A DNA stretch of 14,507 nt from RUG14121 sp964533935. GTDB taxonomy: Bacteria > Bacillota_I > Bacilli_A > RF39 > UBA660. Location of the stretch: contig CAZHOG010000017.1 of NCBI GenBank assembly GCA_964533935.1, forward strand, positions 1 through 14,507, given 5' to 3'. The notes under the pieces are model-generated. The model had not been told where the DNA came from and searched no databases. It saw only the letters and a program-made list of their open reading frames with translations. The translations under genes and the position numbers were made by a program. Positions 1 through 7,397 of this stretch are shown here, in pieces; position 1 is the stretch's first letter; the number at the start of each line of letters is the position of its first letter.

Positions 1-1
1 A

Positions 2-76
2 AAATATTTAGAAAGTGAAGGAGTGAAGATTAATGAAAAAATGGACAATAGGCTTATATCCAAGGCTTTCATTTGA
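2..76 (+). CDS. Possible 3' end of an upstream gene overlapping the recombinase start (partial)
   Basis: One forward frame is open from base 2 to a TGA at 74-76, giving 24 codons beginning KYLESEGVKINEK. If real, it is the C-terminus of a gene that overlaps the recombinase start by 44 bases, as tightly packed mobile-element genes often do. The other two forward frames stop at once (TGA 16-18, TAG 9-11). Twenty-four open codons can arise by chance, and part of the frame is constrained by the overlapping gene, so this is only a candidate. No function can be assigned. Confidence 0.25.
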   Translation, partial: KYLESEGVKINEKMDNRLISKAFI

Positions 77-1619
77 TGAAAGAGGAGAAGAAGAATCTAA
101 TAGTGTATCAACTCAAATAAAAATGATGAAAGATTACCTAGTTGACAAGGATGATATAATTATATATAAAAGTTATCCAGATGATGGATATACTGGAACG
201 GACTTTAATAGACCTGGATATAAGAAAATGCTAGAAGACATTCGAAATAAAAAAATAAATGGTGTAATTGTAAAGGATTTATCTAGACTAGGAAGAAATT
301 ATATTGAAGTTGGAAATTTTATAGATGAAATAGTTCCACAGTATGGATTAAGATTTATTTCAGTTAATGACAATGTGGATTCATTTAAAAATCCCAATAT
401 TATGAATTCTTTGGAAATACCATTTAAAAATCTTATGAATGAAAATTATTCAAAAGACACTTCAAAGAAAATGAGAACTTCGCTTCAAACAAGTAAAAAG
501 TATGGAAATTTTATTGGTAAAATTGCTCCATTTGGTTATTTAAAAGACCCAGATAATATTCATAAATTGATTATTGATAATGAAGCAGAAGAAATTATTA
601 AGAGAATTTTTCAGTTAGCATTAAAAGGAAAAAGCAAACAAGAGATAATTATTGAATTAAATAATAATCATATTATTACTCCAAGTACTTACATTAAAGA
701 TAAATATAATATTAGTGTTTGCAAAACTAGTAAAATCTGGAATGTTAAAATGTTAGACTATATATTAAAAAATAAAATTTATGCAGGTACTTTAATACAA
801 GGAAAAAGAGAAAGAATAAGTCATAAAAATCATAATATAGTAAGAAAACCAGAAGAAGAATGGATTGTATCAGAAAATACTCATAATTCTATAATAAGTG
901 AAAACGTATTTAATCAAGTACAAAGTATTTTATATAATAGGAATGTAAGAGTTAATAAAAAAGGAAAGTTTCATAAATATACAGGATTCGTGAAATGTTC
1001 TGAATGTGGAAATAATTTATATAGAATGGCTAGAATTAAAAAAGGTGAAGAACAAATTTATTATTATTGTAGTACATATATAAAATCAAAGAAATGTAAT
1101 AAGCATTATATTTTAGAAAAAGAGTTAGATGATATAATTATTAAATCAATAAATAAATATATTGATTTAGTTTGTGAAATAGATAAAAAAATTGATAATG
1201 AAATTTCATATTCAAAAATTGAATATAATAATGAAGTTAAAAAAATTAAATTAATTGAAGTAAATAAAAAATTAGATAAGCTTAAAGACTTAATTAATAA
1301 TCTATCAGATGATTATAAGTGTGATTATATTTCACAAGAGGATTATGATGATTTTAAAAATAAATATTTATATGAAATTAATAAATTAAATTTAGAAAAA
1401 GAAAAAATGACACAAAGTAAAATAAATATGTATAACTTAGATTGGATGAATCAATTTAAAAAAAATGGAAGAATAAATTGTATTGATAGAAATATAGTAG
1501 ATAATTTTATAGAAAATATCTATATTGATGATAATAAAAACGTAGAAATTAAATTTAGGTTCAAAGATCAATATGAATTTGCTCTGGGGTATCTTCAAAA
1601 TGTAAATAGTATGTTATAA
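33..1619 (+). CDS. Large serine recombinase (site-specific integrase/excisionase)
   Basis: This 528-residue protein would cut and rejoin DNA at attachment sites through a phosphoserine link, inserting or excising a mobile element. The N-terminal resolvase domain (about 5-150) has the catalytic serine S13 in YPRLS, the signature ESNSVSTQ (21-28) and the arginine motif KDLSRLGRN (81-89). A recombinase domain follows (about 160-270, with GKIAPFGYL at 162-170). A zinc ribbon has C322-x2-C325 and C346-x8-C355. A long charged segment, probably coiled coil (about 385-465), comes next. The C-terminal stretch FIENIYIDD...IKFRF is typical of the family. The length suits Tn4451/Tn5397-type (TnpX/TndX) enzymes, but I cannot name the element. 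The start has a good ribosome site, GAAGGAGTG at 17-25, nine bases before ATG. The usual YARLS reads YPRLS here. No frameshift is visible, so the gene looks intact. Confidence 0.9.
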   Translation: MKKWTIGLYPRLSFDERGEEESNSVSTQIKMMKDYLVDKDDIIIYKSYPDDGYTGTDFNRPGYKKMLEDIRNKKINGVIVKDLSRLGRNYIEVGNFIDEIVPQYGLRFISVNDNVDSFKNPNIMNSLEIPFKNLMNENYSKDTSKKMRTSLQTSKKYGNFIGKIAPFGYLKDPDNIHKLIIDNEAEEIIKRIFQLALKGKSKQEIIIELNNNHIITPSTYIKDKYNISVCKTSKIWNVKMLDYILKNKIYAGTLIQGKRERISHKNHNIVRKPEEEWIVSENTHNSIISENVFNQVQSILYNRNVRVNKKGKFHKYTGFVKCSECGNNLYRMARIKKGEEQIYYYCSTYIKSKKCNKHYILEKELDDIIIKSINKYIDLVCEIDKKIDNEISYSKIEYNNEVKKIKLIEVNKKLDKLKDLINNLSDDYKCDYISQEDYDDFKNKYLYEINKLNLEKEKMTQSKINMYNLDWMNQFKKNGRINCIDRNIVDNFIENIYIDDNKNVEIKFRFKDQYEFALGYLQNVNSML

Positions 1620-1620
1620 T
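1592..1620 (+). promoter_or_regulatory. Promoter for the rbgA operon, inside the recombinase 3' end
   Basis: TATAAT at 1615-1620 is preceded by TGT (1612-1614), giving a full consensus extended -10. A weak -35, TCTTCA (1592-1597), lies 17 bases upstream; an extended -10 can tolerate this. The -10 covers the last two codons and stop of the recombinase gene. Transcription would start near 1627 and leave a leader of about 59 bases before rbgA. This is prediction from sequence only. Confidence 0.5.
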
Positions 1621-1685
1621 ATATAAGAAAAAGATTTTAAAGAACTTGAAAAAGTAAAAAATGTTAAATAGAAAGAAGTGAAATT
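1621..1685 (+). other. Leader of rbgA and possible element-chromosome junction
   Basis: This AT-rich spacer has no hairpin or terminator between the recombinase and rbgA. One frame, opened after an in-frame TAA at 1624, reads EKDFKELEKVKNVK and stops at TAG 1669-1671. It looks like the C-terminal tail of a protein and could be what is left of a gene split by integration, but it is short enough to be chance. The rbgA ribosome site, a weak GAAGTGA (1675-1681), lies at the end. Confidence 0.3.
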
Positions 1686-2603
1686 ATGGCAAAAAGTATG
1701 TATCAAAAAAGAGAAGAAAGAAAGCAAAAAAAATTAAATAGTGGCGAAAATAGTGGGGTTAATAAAATCGATATCAATTGGTATCCTGGTCACATGGCTA
1801 AAACGAGAAGATTAATTTTAGAAAAGCAACAATTAATAGATATTGTTTATGAATTAGTAGATGCTAGAATACCTTATTCATCTAAAATAAAAGATATATA
1901 TAATTTAATTAAAGATAAACCAAGAATAATTATTATGACTAAAAAAGATCTATGTGATTTAAAAGCAACAAATTATTGGATATCTTATTATGAAAATATG
2001 GGTGCTAAAGTGTTATTAGTTGATCTAAATAATAATGATGATTATAAAAAAATAATTGATGTCACTCATGAATTAATGACATCTGTTCAAGAAAAAAGAG
2101 CAGATAAAGGTCTTAAAGCAAAAGAGATTAGAGCTTTAGTTATTGGTATACCAAATGTTGGTAAGAGTACATTAATTAATAAAATGGCTGGTAAAAAAGT
2201 TGCTTCAACTGGTAATAAACCTGGCGTTACAAAAAGTTTGACTTGGTTAAAAACTAATAGTGATATTCTATTATTAGATACTCCGGGAATTTTATGGCCT
2301 AAATTAGATAATGAAAGAGTTGCACTAAATCTTGCTTCAATGACTGCAATCAAAGAAGAAATATTACCTATTGATGATATTGCTTGTCATATTTTAAATA
2401 TGTTACATGATTATTATCCTTCAATATTAGAAGAAAGATATGGTTTGACAAGTGTTATAGATGTTGATCTTGCTTATGAAACTATTGCTAAAAGAATTGG
2501 TGCTTTAAGGGGCAACGAAGTTGACTATGATAAAGTTAGTACTAGAATAGTCAATGATATGAAAAATGAATATATTAAAGGAATTACGTTTGATAGAAAA
2601 TGA
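1686..2603 (+). CDS. rbgA: Ribosome biogenesis GTPase RbgA (YlqF), 50S assembly
   Basis: RbgA binds the immature 50S subunit and uses GTP hydrolysis to drive late assembly, including incorporation of late ribosomal proteins. The G motifs are in the circularly permuted order of the YlqF/YawG family: G4 as TKKD (85-88, Thr for the usual Asn), then G1 GIPNVGKST (154-162), G2 around T182 and G3 DTPG (198-201). The family signature WYPGHMAK is at 32-39, and a C-terminal helical domain follows (about 205-295). The protein has 305 residues against about 282 in Bacillus. The excess is a basic N-terminal extension (residues 1-28, rich in K, R, Q and E) before the usual start of the family. No ATG, GTG or TTG lies in frame between M5 and M37, so the extension appears genuine. 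It is the first gene of an operon and overlaps rnhB by four bases (ATGA). Confidence 0.95.
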   Translation: MAKSMYQKREERKQKKLNSGENSGVNKIDINWYPGHMAKTRRLILEKQQLIDIVYELVDARIPYSSKIKDIYNLIKDKPRIIIMTKKDLCDLKATNYWISYYENMGAKVLLVDLNNNDDYKKIIDVTHELMTSVQEKRADKGLKAKEIRALVIGIPNVGKSTLINKMAGKKVASTGNKPGVTKSLTWLKTNSDILLLDTPGILWPKLDNERVALNLASMTAIKEEILPIDDIACHILNMLHDYYPSILEERYGLTSVIDVDLAYETIAKRIGALRGNEVDYDKVSTRIVNDMKNEYIKGITFDRK

Positions 2604-3265
2604 TAAAAGATAAAGTAGATTTATTAAAATATGAAAAAGAATTATATAAAGAAGGCATTACATTAATTGCTGGTGTCGATGAAGTAGGACGTGGCCCATT
2701 GGTTGGACCAGTTGTTGCAGCTGCATTAATTCTTCCTAAAAATTATAAATTAGATGGTTTAACTGACTCTAAGAAATTATCTGAAAAGAAACGTGATGCA
2801 TTTTTTGAAATTCTATCTAAAGATGCTATTGCAATTGGTGTAGGTGTTATATCACCTCAAATAATAGATGAAGTTAATATTTATGAAGCAAGTAAGTTAG
2901 CAATGTTAGAAGCTTTAAATAAATTAAAAATAAAACCACAACATGTATTAATTGATGCTATGCCTCTTAATTTAGATATAAATAGTACAAGTATTATACA
3001 TGGTGATGCACTATCTTTATCTATTGCAGCAGCAAGTGTTATTGCCAAAGTTACAAGAGATAAGATGATGTATGAATTAGATGAAGTATATCCTGAATAT
3101 GGTTTTAAAAGACACAAGGGTTATCCAACAAAAGAACATTTAGAAAATTTAAAAAAATATGGTCCTTTAGAAAATTATAGGTTTACATATAAACCAGTTA
3201 GTGATTTAATTATAAGAGGTGGCGAAGTAAAGAATGAAAAGAGTACTAACAAACAAAGTAGTTAA
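2600..3265 (+). CDS. rnhB: Ribonuclease HII
   Basis: RNase HII cuts the RNA strand of RNA-DNA hybrids and removes single ribonucleotides misincorporated in DNA. The four acidic metal-binding residues are all visible: D27 and E28 in AGVDEVGRGP (24-33), D119 in LIDA and D154 in VTRD. Other family motifs are TDSKKLSEKKR (55-65), SVIAKVTRD (146-154) and HKGYPTKEH (172-180). At 221 residues it has normal length, with a tail of about 20 polar residues after the conserved region. Its ATG overlaps the rbgA stop as ATGA, implying translational coupling, and its last 32 bases overlap the start of the next gene. The rbgA-rnhB pairing is also found in Bacillus. Confidence 0.96.
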   Translation: MIKDKVDLLKYEKELYKEGITLIAGVDEVGRGPLVGPVVAAALILPKNYKLDGLTDSKKLSEKKRDAFFEILSKDAIAIGVGVISPQIIDEVNIYEASKLAMLEALNKLKIKPQHVLIDAMPLNLDINSTSIIHGDALSLSIAAASVIAKVTRDKMMYELDEVYPEYGFKRHKGYPTKEHLENLKKYGPLENYRFTYKPVSDLIIRGGEVKNEKSTNKQSS

Positions 3266-5282
3266 AAATTTTATTATTTTATTTATCTCATTATTTAGTG
3301 TTGAGATAATATTTAAGGCAGTTGAACATATGACTGTTTTTGATTGGTCAACTTTAAGAATATTTTTTAGTGTATCAATCATTTCATTAGTCTTTAGTAT
3401 CATTATGTCTTTTTGCAAGAGATGGATTAGCAATATAATTACTTTTATATTAATTATAGCAGCATCTATTTATGGTGTAGCTCAAGCAGGTTTTGAGAAC
3501 TTTTTAGGTGTATATGTATCAATTAATACATCAAGCCAATTAGGAGCCGTAAAAGAGTATGTTAGGGATTATTTTGCGAGTTTTAAATTTGAATTCTATT
3601 TAGTTTTAATTCCTTTAATTATTTTGATAATCTATAAAGTATTAGACAAAATATATTTTAAAAAAGCTATAGTAATAGAACATACAAATAAAGAAAACTT
3701 AATTGCAAGAATTTCAGCAGGAGTATTAGCAATTGTTTTTTGCGTTTTTTATGGGCTTACATTAAAAGTAGATTTTATGCAAAACGATTTGCAATTAATT
3801 GATAATAAAACATTATTTAAAAATCCTAGTAATCCTAACATTACTGCTACACAATTTGGTATAGAAATGTTTGGAATATTAGACGTTAAAACAGCTTTTT
3901 TACCTTCTGATGAAGTGAATAATGAAGTTACATTTAATAATCTTAATGAAGAAAATGAACCAATAACTGACATGACTAGAACTATAGATGATTATTCTTG
4001 GCAAAAAGTTGCTGAAAACGAAACAAATACTAATTATAAAACTTTAAATAATTATTTTATGTCTCGTGATATTACTGATAAAAATGAATATACTGGAAAG
4101 TTTAAAGATAAAAATCTTATAGTTATAATGTTAGAATCAGTAGATAATATATTATTAAATGAAGAGTATTATCCTAATTTTGCAAAACTTATGAATAACG
4201 GATGGTATTGGGAAAATTCATATTCTCCAAGAAATTCATGTTCTACTGGTAATAACGAAATGACTGGTATGACAAGTTTATATAGTATATATAGAACATG
4301 TACAGCTAATGTTTATAAAAATAATAAATATGAAGATAGTATGTTTGGTTTATTTAATAAAGAAAATTATACTACAACTTCATATCATGATTATACTGAA
4401 AAGTATTATTATCGTTCTACAATCCATAAAAACATGGGAAGTAGTAAATATTATGGAGTTAGTGACTTAGGTATAAGTTATGATGAAGCTTACAAAGAGT
4501 GGCCAAGTGATGTTAAATTAATGGATAGTGCTAGTGAAATATTTACTCAAAATTCTCCATTTATGGCATGGATTACTACTGTTAGTCCTCATCAACCATA
4601 TTATTCTGATAGTGAATTATCAAAGATTTATTATGATACTTTTAGTGATACAAATTATTCTTCTAATTTAAAAAGATATATGTCAAAATTAAAAGTACTA
4701 GATGATTCTCTAGGAGAATTATTAACTATATTAGAAAATAAAGATATTCTAGATGATACAGTTATTGTTCTATATGCTGATCATTATCCATATGGATTAA
4801 CAAATACTGATTTACAAAAGGCATTTGATTATAATATTAGTGTTAATAATGAAGTAGATAGAACACCTTTCTTAATATATAATTCTTCTTTAGAAGCAAA
4901 AACATTTACTGAATATACATCTTATGTTAATATATTACCTACAATTGCAAATTTATTTGATTTAGATTATGATCCAAGATTATATATGGGAACAGATTTA
5001 TTATCTGAAAGTTATGATAATAAAGTAGTATTTGCAGATGGTTCATGGCAAACTCCATTAGGGTTCTATAATGCTGCATCTGGAAGAATATCATATTTTG
5101 GAAGTGAATCATACAGTAATGAAGAAATAGTTGCTATAAATGCTGATGTTAATAATATGATTAAATATAGTAATTTGGCTATAACAACAAATTATTTTGA
5201 GCATTTAAGTAATGAATTAAAGAAATATCCAGTTCCTGAAGAAAATAAATCTACGGATAATGAAGAAGTTGGAAACAATTAG
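3234..5282 (+). CDS. LtaS-like membrane enzyme (lipoteichoic acid synthase/sulfatase family)
   Basis: This 682-residue protein has the LtaS layout: about five N-terminal membrane helices (roughly 10-30, 41-61, 67-88, 120-137, 160-177), a linker, then an outward-facing alkaline-phosphatase/sulfatase-fold domain (about 292-600). Known LtaS enzymes move glycerol phosphate from phosphatidylglycerol onto a growing polymer. The metal and nucleophile residues can be matched: E301 in MLESVD, T338 in SCSTGNNEMTG as the probable nucleophile, H453 in SPHQPY, and D516/H517 in LYADHYPYG. This supports a phosphotransferase or phosphoethanolamine/glycerol-phosphate transferase, but the substrate cannot be read from sequence. 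The ATG lies inside the rnhB 3' end; AGAGGTGG at 3215-3222 is a possible ribosome site. The acidic, Asn-rich C-terminal tail has no recognisable motif. Confidence 0.85.
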   Translation: MKRVLTNKVVKNFIILFISLFSVEIIFKAVEHMTVFDWSTLRIFFSVSIISLVFSIIMSFCKRWISNIITFILIIAASIYGVAQAGFENFLGVYVSINTSSQLGAVKEYVRDYFASFKFEFYLVLIPLIILIIYKVLDKIYFKKAIVIEHTNKENLIARISAGVLAIVFCVFYGLTLKVDFMQNDLQLIDNKTLFKNPSNPNITATQFGIEMFGILDVKTAFLPSDEVNNEVTFNNLNEENEPITDMTRTIDDYSWQKVAENETNTNYKTLNNYFMSRDITDKNEYTGKFKDKNLIVIMLESVDNILLNEEYYPNFAKLMNNGWYWENSYSPRNSCSTGNNEMTGMTSLYSIYRTCTANVYKNNKYEDSMFGLFNKENYTTTSYHDYTEKYYYRSTIHKNMGSSKYYGVSDLGISYDEAYKEWPSDVKLMDSASEIFTQNSPFMAWITTVSPHQPYYSDSELSKIYYDTFSDTNYSSNLKRYMSKLKVLDDSLGELLTILENKDILDDTVIVLYADHYPYGLTNTDLQKAFDYNISVNNEVDRTPFLIYNSSLEAKTFTEYTSYVNILPTIANLFDLDYDPRLYMGTDLLSESYDNKVVFADGSWQTPLGFYNAASGRISYFGSESYSNEEIVAINADVNNMIKYSNLAITTNYFEHLSNELKKYPVPEENKSTDNEEVGNN

Positions 5283-5288
5283 AAAGGA
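5283..5288 (+). promoter_or_regulatory. Ribosome binding site fixing the topA start
   Basis: AAAGGA lies four bases before ATG 5293. An in-frame ATG at 5260 has no such site and would put 11 extra residues before the family's MKNLVIVESP start, so 5293 is preferred. Confidence 0.7.
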
Positions 5289-5292
5289 TAAT

Positions 5293-7320
5293 ATGAAAAA
5301 TCTAGTAATTGTGGAATCTCCACATAAAAGCGTTACAATAGAAAAATATTTAGGAAAAGATTATAAAGTAGTGGCTAGTGTAGGACATATTAGAGATCTT
5401 GCAACTAGTGGTAAATTTGGATTAGGAGTAGATGTTGAAAATGAATTTACTCCTAATTACATTCCAATTAAAGGAAAGAAAAAACTTATTACATCATTAA
5501 TTAAAGATGTTAAAAATAGCGATAAAATTTATCTAGCAACCGATCCAGACCGTGAAGGAGAAGCTATTTCATGGCATTTGAAAGAAGCTTTGGATATTGC
5601 AGATAAAGATTACGAAAGAATTGTATTTAATGAAATAACAAAGAATGTTGTATTAGAATCATTTGATAATGCTAGAAAAATAGATATGGATCTAGTTAAA
5701 AGTCAAGAGACTAGAAGAATTTTAGATAGAATTATTGGTTTTAGATTATCAAAATTAATGCAATCTAAAACTGGTGGTAAATCAGCTGGGCGTGTTCAAA
5801 GCGCAGTTTTAAAACTTATTGTTGATCGTGAACGAGAAATAGAAGCATTTAAAGAAGAAGAATATTGGACAATAGATGCGGATTTTAAAGATTATAAAGC
5901 TGATTTAGATAAATATCGTGGTAAAAAAGTTGAGATTTCTAGTGAAGTAGAAGCTAATGAAATACTTGGAAAACTTTCTAATGCTTTTAAAATTGAAAGT
6001 TGTGAAACAAAAGAAAAAGATAAATTATCAAGACCTGTATTTAAAACTTCAACTATGCAACAAGCTGCTGTTAATAAATTAGGCTTTGCTTCATCTAAAA
6101 CTATGAGTGTTGCTCAAAAGCTATATGAAGGTATTGATGTAGGAAGCGAAACTGTCGGATTAATTACATACATGAGAACTGATTCAGAAAGAGTATCTCC
6201 TGTATTTATTAATGAAACATTTGAATTTATCAAAAAAAATTATGGAGAAAACTATGTTGGATTTGTTAAAAAAACAAAGAAAAAAGAAACAGATCAAGAT
6301 GCTCATGAAGGTATAAGACCTACAAGTATCAATAGAACTCCAGAGAGTATTAAAAAATTCTTATCTAATGATGAATATAAATTATATAATTTAATTTATT
6401 ATCGTGCCTTAGCTTCATTAATGGCAAATGCTAAAACCAATGCTACTACAGTTATCTTAGAAAACAATGGTTATACTTTTAAAGTAAATGGTAGTGTAGT
6501 TACATTTGATGGTTATTTAAAAGTATTTGCACCATTTGAAGATAGTAAAGACGTTATTTTACCTGATTTTGCAAATTATAAAAGTAATACTGTAATTGCT
6601 GATTCAATAAATAAAGAACAACATTTTACTAAGCCTCAACCAAGATATACAGAAAGCTCTTTAATAAAAGAAATGGAAGCTTTAGGCATTGGTAGACCTA
6701 GTACATATGCAAATACTCTTAAAACACTTAAAGATAGAGCATATGTTACATTATTAGAAAAGAAATTTCATCCTACTGAAATAGGAATTAAAACTACTGA
6801 TAAATTACAAGAATATTTTTCTTCAATAATTAATGTAGAATATACTGCTAAAATGGAAGATAATTTGGATGAAATTGCTGATGCCAAAGAAGATAACATT
6901 AAAGTTTTAAAAAACTTTTATAATGAATTTGAACCTCTAGTAGAAGAAGCTTTTACAAATATGGAGAAAGCTGAAGCAGAAAAAACTGGAGAAACTTGTC
7001 CAAATTGTGGAAGTGATTTAGTTATTAGAAATGGTAGATATGGTAAATTTACAGCTTGTTCAAATTATCCAACTTGTAAATATATTAAAAAAGAAGAAAA
7101 AGAAATAATAAATTTAGCTAAATGCCCTAAATGTGAAGGAAATATAATTGAAAGAAAAACTAGAAGAGGGAAACCATTTTATGGATGTAGTAATTATCCT
7201 AAATGTGATTACGCATCTTGGTATAAACCTACTGGTGATATTTGTCCTTCATGTAACAAAGATTTGCTAGTTGAAAAGAAAAATGAAATAGTTTGTAATA
7301 GTTGTGACTATAAAGCATAA
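5293..7320 (+). CDS. topA: DNA topoisomerase I (type IA)
   Basis: Topoisomerase I relaxes negative supercoils by cutting one strand through a tyrosine link. With the start at 5293 the protein has 675 residues. The Toprim domain begins at MKNLVIVESPHKS with catalytic E8 and has the acidic triad D84-x-D86-x-E88 in DPDREGE. The active-site tyrosine is Y293 in GLITYMRTDSER. SAGRVQSAVLKLIVDRE (164-180) and GIGRPSTYA are further family signatures. Three C-terminal zinc ribbons follow: CPNC...CSNYPTC, CPKC...CSNYPKC and a shorter CPSC...CNSC, matching the usual Firmicutes arrangement. It lies ten bases after the LtaS-like gene and is the last gene of the operon before a hairpin terminator. In Bacillus topA lies in the same rbgA-rnhB neighbourhood. 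Confidence 0.97.
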   Translation: MKNLVIVESPHKSVTIEKYLGKDYKVVASVGHIRDLATSGKFGLGVDVENEFTPNYIPIKGKKKLITSLIKDVKNSDKIYLATDPDREGEAISWHLKEALDIADKDYERIVFNEITKNVVLESFDNARKIDMDLVKSQETRRILDRIIGFRLSKLMQSKTGGKSAGRVQSAVLKLIVDREREIEAFKEEEYWTIDADFKDYKADLDKYRGKKVEISSEVEANEILGKLSNAFKIESCETKEKDKLSRPVFKTSTMQQAAVNKLGFASSKTMSVAQKLYEGIDVGSETVGLITYMRTDSERVSPVFINETFEFIKKNYGENYVGFVKKTKKKETDQDAHEGIRPTSINRTPESIKKFLSNDEYKLYNLIYYRALASLMANAKTNATTVILENNGYTFKVNGSVVTFDGYLKVFAPFEDSKDVILPDFANYKSNTVIADSINKEQHFTKPQPRYTESSLIKEMEALGIGRPSTYANTLKTLKDRAYVTLLEKKFHPTEIGIKTTDKLQEYFSSIINVEYTAKMEDNLDEIADAKEDNIKVLKNFYNEFEPLVEEAFTNMEKAEAEKTGETCPNCGSDLVIRNGRYGKFTACSNYPTCKYIKKEEKEIINLAKCPKCEGNIIERKTRRGKPFYGCSNYPKCDYASWYKPTGDICPSCNKDLLVEKKNEIVCNSCDYKA

Positions 7321-7344
7321 AGAGTTTGAATTAAAACTCTTTTT
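7319..7344 (+). terminator. Intrinsic terminator after topA
   Basis: A nine-base perfect stem, AAAGAGTTT (7319-7327) with AAACTCTTT (7334-7342), encloses a six-base loop and ends in a run of five T (7340-7344). It begins within the topA stop codon and closes the rbgA-topA operon. The stem is AT-rich, so efficiency is uncertain. Confidence 0.75.
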
Positions 7345-7346
7345 AA

Positions 7347-7375
7347 TTGATAAAAAAATATTATTAGACTATACT
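7347..7375 (+). promoter_or_regulatory. Sigma-A-type promoter of the aminopeptidase gene
   Basis: TTGATA (7347-7352) and TATACT (7370-7375) are separated by 17 bases; each box differs from consensus at one position. It follows directly after the topA terminator. The predicted start is near 7382, giving a leader of about 16 bases with AAGGAG at 7383-7388. Confidence 0.65.
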
Positions 7376-7397
7376 AAATTATAAGGAGATTAAAAGA

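Larger units (their letters stand above)
1..1685 (+). mobile_element. Probable right-hand end of an integrated element carrying a serine recombinase
   Basis: Bases 33-1619 encode a large serine recombinase of the kind that moves integrative conjugative elements, mobilisable transposons and some phages. From base 1686 onward the genes are ordinary chromosomal housekeeping genes. It is inferred that the window begins inside an element and that its chromosomal junction lies at or just after the recombinase 3' end (about 1590-1685). Neither the other end nor a duplicated attachment core is visible, so the boundary is not proven. A lone resident or degraded recombinase with no element attached is the alternative. 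Confidence 0.45.

Noticed and set aside
1661..1681. Six-codon open frame (MLNRKK) just before rbgA
   Set aside because: It has no ribosome site and is too short to distinguish from chance; a leader peptide cannot be supported.
1938..1949. TKKD in place of NKxD as the G4 motif of RbgA
   Set aside because: Thr at this position occurs in known GTPases of this type, and all other G motifs are intact, so loss of GTP binding is not suggested.
2087..2353. Minus-strand open frame of 88 codons inside rbgA
   Set aside because: It lies wholly opposite the conserved G1-G3 region of rbgA, has no ribosome site or family resemblance, and is a shadow of the real gene.
2881..3433. Minus-strand open frames opposite rnhB and the start of the LtaS-like gene
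   Set aside because: Both are antisense to well-supported conserved coding sequence and show no start signals.
3749..3973. Minus-strand open frame opposite the LtaS-like gene
   Set aside because: Antisense shadow with no start signal in a well-supported gene.
5260..5292. Longer topA start at ATG 5260
   Set aside because: It lacks a ribosome site and precedes the family's normal N-terminus; AAAGGA supports ATG 5293.
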